DNA of 64,000 nucleotides from positions 1 through 64,000 of the forward strand of contig QAOA01004328.1 in NCBI GenBank assembly GCA_003255065.1, given 5' to 3'. The DNA is from Cercis canadensis. Taxonomy: Eukaryota > Streptophyta > Magnoliopsida > Fabales > Fabaceae. The translations under genes were made by a program, and so were the position numbers. Numbering within the stretch: position 1 is the first letter of the stretch; each line of letters starts with the position of its first letter. Shown here piece after piece: positions 52,494 through 61,801 of this stretch. The notes under the pieces are model-generated. The model searched no databases, was not told the origin of the DNA, and worked only from the letters and a program-made list of their open reading frames with translations.

Positions 52494-54147
52494 TTAAAAC
52501 AGCTCAATATCACACCAGTCCCTCATATTGGTCTTCATTTCTGGAACACTAGTGGCCAATACAGAGCTGCAGGGACGATGCACATGAACTCTTTTCAACA
52601 TTCCTTCAATTATTAAGACTCCCAGTTCATTTGGGAGCGACTCTAGATCTTTGCATTCCTTGATGATCAAACGCTGAAGGCGTGGCATGGCTCCTGCAGA
52701 AATTGTCCAGCTCTTTATTGGAAATCGTGTCATTTGATAGCCACGGAGTTGGGCAAAACTTCCTTGAGCGCATTGCAAAGCATCGCCTGTTGAACTTCCT
52801 TCTTGTACCTTCAAATTTTGAAGGTTGGAGAGGTTTCCTAGGACAGCAAAGTCAATCTTGCACTCTACCAAGGTTAGCTTGGTTAGGGATTTAAGCTCAA
52901 GGAATAAGGGAAGTTGCCCACATGACGGTACTGTAATCTTCAGCCTCTCCAAACGGCTTAATTTTTCATGGACTTTTTTAGAATCGTCGTCCGAAATTTC
53001 ATATTGATCGTGTTGATTATACAATCCTAACTTTCTTAAACGAGGAAACTTGCCCCTGCTAATGAGATTAACAGTATCTTGATCCAGAGCTAACCAGGAA
53101 AGGATTTGGAGACTGGGCAAAATTTTAGAATTTCCTGCAGGGTCAGGTAGATTTGTCGGCTCAGACATGTATAAATGCCTTAAATTTTGCAGCTCCCACA
53201 TCCTCTCTGGTAAGCAATTCACGGCAGAACCTCGCAAGTCAAGTGTCACCAGATTCAGAAGTTCACATATGGAATCAGGGAGGACTCTGAGTTCAGCACC
53301 TTCGAGCTTCAAATATTTTAGAAGAGATAGTTTATTAATGCTCTCTGGAATTGACTGTTTGTCAGCATCTTCCAGCTTCGAATCTTTTTGTTGTTTACGA
53401 ATGCCCGTTGGACTTGGCTGTACTTGTCCAAGTTTTAGCACTCGTACCATCGGAATGCTTTTACAAAGCCATTTCAAGTGATTTCTTTGGATAGGATCTC
53501 CATCCTTACCAAAGCATAGGAAAGAACGAATAGAAGAAGTGTTGCAACCGTTGGATGAGGATGAGTGGGAGATGAAATCTGCGGTGCTATAGTGCAGGGA
53601 AACTCTTCGGGGTCTGCTATCGGATGATAAGTCAGAATCATTATGAATTACCTCAAGAAAGTCCTCGTTCTTGCTCTCATATAGACAGAGGTCTCGCAGA
53701 ACATTATGGATACGACATTTTTTTACGCCTCCATCCAATCTCCAACTCGTGGGTTGGATTAAGTATCTATCAATTAGCTCCTCCAAGTACTCTTCAGCAG
53801 TCTTTTCCAGAGTTCTGTTGGAAATGGAATCTTTTGGTATGAATTGCTCAGCTATCCACAATTGGATCAATTGCCTCACTGGAATCTCATAATTTGCTGG
53901 GAATGAACCAAAGTAGAAAAAACAAAATAGATAGAGGGGTTCTAACTGGTCGTAACCCAGAGCAAGTTTGTCTCTCCACAACTTCCTTCCTTCAGCAGGG
54001 TATGTATCAGTATTCCCTTCGCCTATGACGTTGGTCCATGCCGGTTCCTCCCTCGTTTTTCCTTTTAGAAGCCTGCCCAGTTCCACTGTGACAATTGGTA
54101 GACCGTGAGAAATCTTTACAACTTTGTCTTTAGGATCTTTCAAATTG
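52494..54147 (-). CDS. NLR (second type), C-terminal part, cut at an N
   Basis: The open frame covers about 551 codons: NB-ARC2 from HGLPIVTVELG (GLPL motif), RNBS-D with FCFFYFGSFPANYEIPVRQL, the MHD position reading IHN (CRIHNVLRDLC), then LRRs to the stop. It is very close to 61802-64000 through the same length. Upstream sequence is replaced by unrelated repeat exactly at the N (54148), so the truncation may be an assembly break and not a true deletion. The apparent first codon is a TTG inside the domain and not a start. Function as for an intracellular immune receptor, if complete in the plant. Confidence 0.85.
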
Positions 54148-54148
54148 N

Positions 54149-54347
54149 TTTTGTATTGATTGCAAATGTTCCAATATCAAGTAATTAATAAAAATGACAA
54201 TGTTTTATAAGTTATCATCTATTGACATATATTTATGCATGCAGGATTATCGTTCCCAAATTTATAACAATAAGGATGGATATATCTATCAAAACAAAAA
54301 GGTATGATGCAAAGATGCCAAAATCCAAGGTTTATATAAACTCCTAA
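54149..54347. repeat. Fragment of NLR intergenic module
   Basis: Begins TTTTGTATTGATTGCAAATG, matching 49944 onward and 26640-26770. It is joined to NLR coding sequence only through the N, and leads into a MULE. Confidence 0.6.
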
Positions 54348-55361
54348 TAAAAAATAGGGAAAAGTCTAAAAAACTCCCCTGAACTATACTCTTACTGCAC
54401 TTTACCCCCATGCTTCAAAAACGTAGGAAAGACCTCCTTCAACTATTAAAATGTGCGTTTTACCCCCAAGACCCAGACGGACATCCAAAAATAGACGGAA
54501 AGAATCACGTGCTTGGCACGTGGAGTGTTTAATCTGGGCCATAGTGCAATTTATAAGGGTATAAATAAAAATAAATTTATTAAAATGGGGTCAAAAGTAA
54601 TATTAAAAAGTTTTAGGGTCAAATTATAATATTTAAAAATTATCATCTTCAACCTCCAGCGAGTACCCATTTTCAGAATTCAACCCGTTTTCAAATCTAT
54701 TCGGGTCTTCTTCATATCTCTCTTATTTCTCAACTAAAATTTGCAAATCATATATCATTTTAAAGCTTATGAAATTTGCAACAACATTATGCTATTAGTT
54801 TTAAGATTGAAGCTCAAAATGAAACACGAAAAGCTAAAGGCAGCAGCGGTACATGTCACTCAATCTGGCCAATCAAGAGTGAATTTCTCTAAATTCTTTG
54901 AGGGGTTTTGTGCGAAATTCGTTTTCTAACACTACTCAAGCAATTTCTTTTTTCAAATGGTTCAATCTTTCTCCAAATTCTTCAAGGGATTTCGAAATTT
55001 ATTTTCTAACACTACCCAAGCAAGTTTTGAGGATATTAACTATGGTTTTTTGAGTTTCTAGCTACGATTTCACTTTTTCTCTTATTCCTCTCTAATTAAG
55101 AACGAATTTCTCCAAATTTTTTGAAGGATTTTGGAGTTCCTAGCTATGGTTTTCTTGCTTTCTGATTTTCTGAGTTTTAAGATTGCATGTGCATGGCACG
55201 TGATTCTTTTCGTCCATTAATGGACGTCCGTCTGGGTCTTGGGGGTAAAACGCACATTTTAGTAGTTGAATGACGTCTTTCTTACGTTTTTGAAGCATGA
55301 GGGGTAAAGTACAATAAGAGTATAGTTTAGGGGATTTTTTTAGACTTTTCCCTAAAAAATA
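54348..55361. mobile_element. MULE-type element of 996 bp with 9-bp target duplication
   Basis: Element 54357-55352 flanked by TAAAAAATA (54348-54356 and 55353-55361). Terminal inverted repeats of about 165 bp start GGGAAAAGTCTAAAAAA at both ends. The paralogous site near 26770 is empty. Compared with the 416-bp relative at 34166-34581 it carries about 520 extra bases (54650-55180), which include a direct repeat of about 50 bp (TTTTCTAACACTACTCAAGC near 54920 and TTTTCTAACACTACCCAAGC near 55002). No transposase. The extra part may be captured DNA. Confidence 0.88.
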
Positions 55362-55858
55362 TGTTGTTTTATGCACCACATGTCATTTAATAAATAACTT
55401 GTCTTAGAAGAATATATGAAGGTTATAAAAACAAGTCTTAAACAATCAATCAACTTCTCTCATAATCAAAATGTTCAATTTCATGTATTTAAATGGTTAA
55501 AAATATTTTGACTAAAACCTCATTTTCGTCTCTCATTGCAATGTCTTCTCAATTTAGTTCTTTAATTAAAAGTTTCGCTTCAATCAAATTCCTCAATTTA
55601 ATTGCCACTAACTTAATTGATAGAAATTCTAATGTGACTATTAAGGAATGATGCAACACTATTAAAAGCCACATAGGAAGTCTAAGTGGACTCCTTATTA
55701 CTGCCTGGCCGAAAACGACGTAGTCTACATGATCTTCACTTTCAAATTCTCTCTGAAAGCTCTAATTTCTAAACCAATATATCTTTCCTAACCCCCTTCT
55801 AAACCCTGTTCTCTCCCATGTTTAAGACCTTAATCTCCTTTCAGACCCATGTGGCACT

Positions 55859-56267
55859 ATGCTCTGGCGTCACCGCCACAGCCACCCCCACCACCGAGGC
55901 AACCTGCAAGGAAACATGAACCCCACTGTTGGTGCTGAAACTCTAGCTATTGGACAAATCACTTGCAACCCTGCCACAAGGACCCATCTTTTCAACCCCT
56001 TCGTTGAACGGGTTTTCTTACTTTCCGAGTATTGCTTTCTCTTCCGGCGACTTCACATTTGCTGAAACCTCAAGGGTATCGCCAGAAGAAGGGAATTTGT
56101 ACTCTGAGTTTTGCCGAATTTCTGAGCTCTTCAGGACTGCGTTTGCCAAAAGGATGGAGCAATTAGGAGGAGAAGTCACCGGTTTGGATCCAAATGCGGG
56201 GGCAATTAGCTATGGCACTAATCACATATCTCGTTCACCATACACAATTTCTAATGCAAAGTTATAA
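55859..56267 (+). pseudogene. Fragment resembling the N-terminus of SUVH2/SUVH9
   Basis: One frame (55950-56267) reads FSSGDFTFAETSRVSPEEGN then LYSEFCRISELFRTAFAKRM and GLDPNAGAI. The block SELFRTAFAKRM followed by LDP..GAI resembles the N-terminal region of SUVH2/SUVH9 histone methyltransferase-like proteins, which help recruit RNA polymerase V in RNA-directed DNA methylation. Upstream, another frame gives Pro-rich sequence, so a frameshift is likely. No SRA or SET domain follows. Assignment is tentative and from memory; it is in any case only a fragment. Confidence 0.4.
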
Positions 56268-56269
56268 TT

Positions 56270-57109
56270 TAGAGTAGATTAAGGACTTTCTTCTTTTTCT
56301 CAATTTTCCTATTTCTAGATGTTTTTTTTTTCTTTGGTACAGTTCAAAGAAGTTTTTGATGTAGATAACACAACAATGGAATATAGCAGTTACATCTATG
56401 TACATTTTTCTTTTACGTAAATCTGATATACATTTTTTGAACAGATCCTTTTTTTTCTTCTCAGCCTTGTTGGCATTTTGTTCATTTAGAATTTCCTCAC
56501 AAGTTGTTGCATTTATTGTCTGATTGTTGAGAAACAGTGTTCATTACATTAACTGCTTTACAATCCATCTTCTTGATCCTCATCTCCAATAGACTTTACT
56601 GAAATGTTAGAAACCATAAAATGGTTCATTTTGTAGAATGTGAGCACATTTTAGTAGAGCGATCCGCAAATAAATGGTGGATTTTTCTCCCCTTTCCTCT
56701 CTAATTTATGTTAATTATCCCTTCCCTGTTTTTCGTTAATCTATTTTTGAATGAGATGCACAAGATGGGAGATGCAAGAGATAATCGCCATTGGACCTCA
56801 GATGTTTCAAGAGAAATGTACATCGGAAAGACACTCTTTGCAAGTCCAAAGCCCCATATCTGAGTAACTTTCATCCATGACATTTTAGCTCTTAGAGACA
56901 GTAGCAAGATACCAATTGAAACATAAGACAAGCATCATGTTGTCTTTAACCCCATGTTGCAAGCACCAAATATGAACTATTTGAAGAAAATAGATTATCA
57001 GTGATCAGGTTAACAAACCATTACATTAAAGAGGTGAAGACAGAACAACAAAACCAAAAAATGTCATCAAGATTAGCTAAATCCCTTCAGAAAAACACAA
57101 AACTGCTCA
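56270..57109. other. Non-coding part of the gene-fragment island
   Basis: No conserved frame recognised. A 76-codon minus frame (56701-56931) shows no known motif. Confidence 0.4.
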
Positions 57110-57359
57110 TTATGGTAACAGCTCTGAAACTTTAAAACACCTATCACATGTTGCAGACAATCTCCATATAACTTGTGAAGCCTTGTTGAGGATGACACCT
57201 TCGTATTTAACTTGGAACCATTTCATGGCATCCTCTTTGGTCACCCTGTGCTGAATTCCCACAGTGGACTTGCATCTACGGCGTGAACCAACACGGTATC
57301 CAGGGCGTTCCAAAACAACATAGAAATCCATACCGTAGATACCAGTTGAAGGGTCATAC
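57110..57359 (-). pseudogene. RPL11: Last-exon fragment of ribosomal protein L11 (uL5)
   Basis: After an acceptor GATGCATCAG/G at 57360 the minus strand reads [40 protein letters not shown] and [19 protein letters not shown]. This is the conserved C-terminal part of the plant large-subunit protein that binds 5S rRNA. Relative to the usual sequence the VARRRR run reads VGSRRR and the normal end after NKSQ is replaced by an unrelated tail, [13 protein letters not shown]. No earlier exons were found within the next kilobase upstream, where another gene fragment lies. It is a decayed or captured piece and not the working gene. Confidence 0.88.
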
Positions 57360-57779
57360 CTGATGCATGAGGTAAACCATTATTAGGTCCAAGTAGTTAA
57401 TCCAAATGCCATATCTTGTCACAAAATACCAGTTACCAAACTTGAAATCTACTAAGAATACTTGTACTTATAGAGAATGAACAAATCTTCTCTTGAGAGC
57501 AGACACTACAGGTCATTGCACTACAAAAGTTGAGAACACGCATATAACAACTGAGAACATGCCCACCGCGAACAAACATGTTGTAAAACAAAAGGCAATA
57601 ACAAAAGGTAACATGCATAGAAAATCAACTGTTATACAAGCATTGGCAGATGTAACAGAAAAGGACACCTGTTTCCTTTAGACAAGTCAAAATACAATAT
57701 ACAAGTCCTAGCATGCAATCTTTCATGAATCTAAGCCCAACTTTCTTATAATTGTTAGGGAAGCCTAATTGAATGAATT

Positions 57780-59333
57780 TGAGTCTTGATTGATACTCAG
57801 CCATTTGAACACGTGATACCCCATCAGGTCCGCCAACATTTAGTACCAACTGTATTTGCTTATGCTCTGTGACAAGTATCAGAAACGTTAAATTCATGAA
57901 CACAGATGTAAGCCTCAGCTTCTTCAAGTAGAATCATAAGAAAGCGAAAGACGAGAAAACAGAAAGCTAAAAAAAATTTGGAAGTGAAGGAACAGCAGAG
58001 ACAATTCTTAGGTTTTGTTGGTAAGAGATATTAGTAAAAAGTCATACATGAAACCCAGTTCAGATATAAATAGAATTCTCACAAGGAATATCCTTCCTTA
58101 AATAAGGGATTCAGAGTAGTATTCATAGTACTTTGCAACCTCGAAGTCTCATTGAAAAGCTGCAGTCTCATATGCCAAATGACAGTAATGAAAGAAAAAT
58201 TGTGCAGAAGGCAATATGTCTGACCAAGGGCACTAGAAGTTCTATACCTGATATTCATTGGTTTGTTGAAGTTAGAATGATAGTTACAAGATCCTTAACA
58301 TAAGTTGGACAACGGAACTCATCATGAAAGAACTGCATATTTTCTCCTTTAGAAGGGGCACCATCAATCCGCTGCATCAATTAAATTATGTGTTAATATA
58401 ATAACACATAAAGTAATTTAGATCCCTTATAGACATGTCTTTCGCAATAATATGCCCCTATATCTGCAGAATTTTCAAACACCAATAAGAACTACAAGAA
58501 GTAGCTGAAAATGGAAATCATGATCTATATTAATTAGATTGAAGCTGAAAATAGAAAATCATAACCTCTACAATTATTTTCTCTCTTCCATAGAGAAAAA
58601 ATGACACTGTAAAAATGATGAATGGTGAAACATGGTTTCCTGATATTGCAGAGTGGACAATACCTAGCAAAGCACTACCACCATCTTGTAAGAAAGAAAT
58701 GTCTTATTCATAGTGTAAGAAGTAGCAAAATCTACAAGCATTGGTTTCTCTTTAGTTTCATTGATTTGCCAAAGGCTGGGAGGATTAGTTTGCCAATAAA
58801 GTAGACAACACAAAGTCTACATGCATTGCCTGCACCTGAATAGGAACAGATTTTGGGACCGGTGAAATCGTCTGTGGCCGATAGATGTTACTGCTTCTTA
58901 AAATTGCGAAGTTTGAGTATTTTTCTGATATGATTTGCTCTGCAGCCACTTTAGTTTTTCCATAAACATTTACTGGAACAGCAATGTCTTCTTCCCTATA
59001 AAAGGACTTCTGCCCTTCATAAATTGGTGAGGAAAATAATCAATTACAATCTAGGCAAAAGAGCAATGTGTAGATAAATGGAAAAACTGATATTAGGTAG
59101 GAAAAAAGCTGCAGCTGTGACTACATTCTCCTAATATTGGAAAAGCATAAAAGAAGAAAAATACAATGATAACAGCTAAAAAGAGTAAAGCTTATAACTA
59201 GAGAGAGAATTGAGCAAATGATCAGGAAGGTTATCATTAAATCTTTTTGCTATTGTTGCTCCCATTTCTTGAGATGTGTAGTTACTGAAATGAAAGGTAC
59301 TGATATCGCAGCACAATTGACAACCACATCAGG
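57780..59333 (-). pseudogene. RmlD/MAT2B-like NAD(P)-binding reductase, exon fragments
   Basis: Four exon pieces lie in order on the minus strand: 59333-59300 PDVVVNCAAISVP; 59028-58836 with YEGQKSFYREEDIAVPVN, VYGKTKVAAEQ and RSSNIYRPQTISPVPKSVP; 58371-58262 GENMQFFHDEFRCPTYVKDL; 57866-57790 QIQLVLNVGGPDGVSRVQMA. They match the plant homologue of dTDP-4-dehydrorhamnose reductase / MAT2-beta (At4g00560 type), a short-chain dehydrogenase fold; the YGKTK is its YxxxK catalytic pair. The N-terminal nucleotide-binding exon is not found, the exon after NCAAISVP diverges and stops, and the last piece goes out of frame. Hence a pseudogene. Splice sites around the middle exons are still recognisable. 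Confidence 0.8.
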
Positions 59334-59345
59334 CTGCCATTAGAA

Positions 59346-60469
59346 AAAGAACAGGATTATTAGTCATAAAAATAGAAAAGTCAATAATATTTTATATGCC
59401 TTGTACTTTGAGATGGTAACAACATGATCGTTCATCCTAGTGTTTATCTTTTTCTATTCTTCCTTTCTTTGGAAAGGCAATACCCGCGAAACATATACAA
59501 TAAGATGAAAGCCAAACACTCTTACAACTGCCATCTATTAAACTTTTTATGAATACTCAAGATCCAATTCATAAAACATGGTCTCACTCTCTGTCGAAAA
59601 CACAACCTATACTGACACTGTTAAATAGTAAGAAGGACGATCTATGAGACACTATTAAATTGTTAATGAATGAAGAGAAACCATTTGTCCTCTCTCTGAA
59701 CCTCTCTCCCCTTCCCCTTGGTTCTGTTTGTAGAAACAGAACTGCATCAAATCTGAACAACAAATAGGATATACATAAAGCCATTGCTATCAATAAATTA
59801 TGACCAAATTATTTAATCAAAAATGAAAGAGATAGGTTTTCCAAATTCAATATCCAAAAATCCCATTCCAATTCCAGCAACTTTTGCAGAAACATTTGAC
59901 AATACAGAGAATTATACCAAAAAGAATCATAAAAGCATGCCATGAAGTTTTGACATTTTTGCTCGAACTTTTGATCATGCATTCAGTTAAAGTGATCAAC
60001 CATGATTTCTAATAAAACTTGCAATGTCAAAGTTCAAATTTGATCCCAGAAAAATCAAAATCCTTTCGTATAAAATAATCATTTCTTTTGATTTCTTATA
60101 CCCACTGTCATTTGAGATATCAAATGACCTAAGAAAAATAGACAATTTGTATTATTACTTTTTTTTCCCTTTAATTGTGGTATCATTGTTGGTTTTTTTA
60201 AATCAACAATGCTACTTATACATATTTATAGTTTAATCCATACCATTGTACACATTGTCACATGCAATTCAAAACTTGCAAAAGTTTGTAAATCTTTATT
60301 GAAATTTTATCTGGCTACTCAAATAGTGCAAAGTTAAGTGTATATATCTATTGTTCTTAATAACGGTGTCATTGATTTTATATATATCCAATGTCACCAT
60401 CCCATTTCTTGCTATCCTTAACTCTTATTTTTGAGGTTATGTGTATCCACCCTTTTTTTGGTAACATAA
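59346..60469. other. Non-coding, right part of the gene-fragment island
   Basis: AT-rich; short frames only. No inverted end that pairs with 55510 was found. The flank of the fifth NLR gene takes over near 60470. Confidence 0.4.
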
Positions 60470-61801
60470 TTTCAGCACTTTGGCCTACCTATAAACTTGG
60501 CAACCACCTGATTTCACCAACTTTACAATCTCAGGAGTTATCTGATATTTTAGCTAAATACTCAACATTTAAGGGAGAACGACTACCACCCAAAAAAAAA
60601 ATAAAAACGTCTTTCAAAAACATAAAAATACCACTCAATATCATGCTATGACTATTGATCATCATGTTTTTTCTTTCTGTTTTTGAAATATATTTTCCGT
60701 AATTATCCTTATATTGCAACTGCAACTATATTATGATATTTTATCTAGCGTAACCTTATTAACTGCTTAGTCTGACCTTTTTGACTTTTACAGGATATTT
60801 TTCACCATCATAGAATTTTCTAATTATTACAGCATGATATTTTTACCACAAATATTTATAATTTATCTATGGTTAAAAAATGTTTAGGATGAAGGGACAC
60901 TATTTCATTTCAAGGTCAAGACATGTCACAGGTCTCAGGGGCTTAAAATGATACTTATAAATAGCCTATTAAAGGGGGATTGTTCGTCGTAAAATTTAAA
61001 CTTAAGTCTTTCAAGTGAAATAATTTAATCTTTACCAGTTGAACTAGCATAAAAAAACATATATATAAGCAAATATACCAACGCATCAATAGCACATTTG
61101 GTAGATGGAATAAAAATCTATGGAATTGGATTGGAAATGAAATAGGAATGGAATGAGCTAGAATGGAATGGCCATTCACCCCAAAGTTTGGTAGCTCTAT
61201 AGAATCAATGAGGAATTGAATGAAAATAATTCATAAAAGAAATAAATGTCCCTTAATAGAAATATGGTTTTGTGAGATAAGTTGTATTTAATAATGGCAG
61301 TTTAGGTCATTTTATAAAATGAATGAGGAAATGTTAGGAAAATAATGCATTTGCATGGAATAAGCAATCCCACCTACAAAGATTCCATAAATTCTTAAAG
61401 CAGAAGTTATTCAAGTTCCTAATCCTAGTACAAGTTCAAGATCTTAAAATGAAACAAAACACGAACAGAACCGGATAGAAAGAACCAATCTGAATAATCT
61501 GATGGTGAAGCATAATGCTCTAGTAACTGTAAAAGCAGACGGCTTCTTGTTATTGGTATGAACATCTGCCACGCCATCTTGGGTTGCATGCAATGAAAAC
61601 TGAAAGTAGCAATCCTCTTTCTTGACGTATACTGGGAGCAAAGTTAAACACTGGAAGCCTGGAAAAGTATAAAATTAAGACGATTCAATTTGCACCTCAT
61701 CTATTTGAAAGTTAGAAATGAAATGGTTTTAATGTTACCAATATTTTACAAGCCAATAATAAATTTGAGGTTGAGAAAATAACCGTTTCATGGAGATAGC
61801 T
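60470..61801 (-). other. 3' flank and 3' UTR of the fifth NLR gene
   Basis: Duplicate of 51280-52493 (CACTTTGGCCTACCTATAAAC, GGAATTGGATTGGAAATG, GAACCGGATAGAAAGAACC). The 3' UTR exon with CCCAGTATACGTCAAGAAAG is at 61620-61640. Confidence 0.65.

Larger units (their letters stand above)
55510..60470. other. Island of gene fragments interrupting the NLR flank
   Basis: Host repeat sequence is left at about 55510, after GGTTAAAAATATTTT (compare 26925-26940, which continues AGAACTTATCAAC), and the flank of the next NLR resumes near 60470. Between them lie pieces resembling three unrelated genes: SUVH2/9-like (+), RmlD/MAT2B-like (-) and ribosomal L11 (-). The first part (55512-55730) resembles a transposon end (ACTAAAACCTCATTTTCGTC). 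The right end of any single element was not found. Confidence 0.55.
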
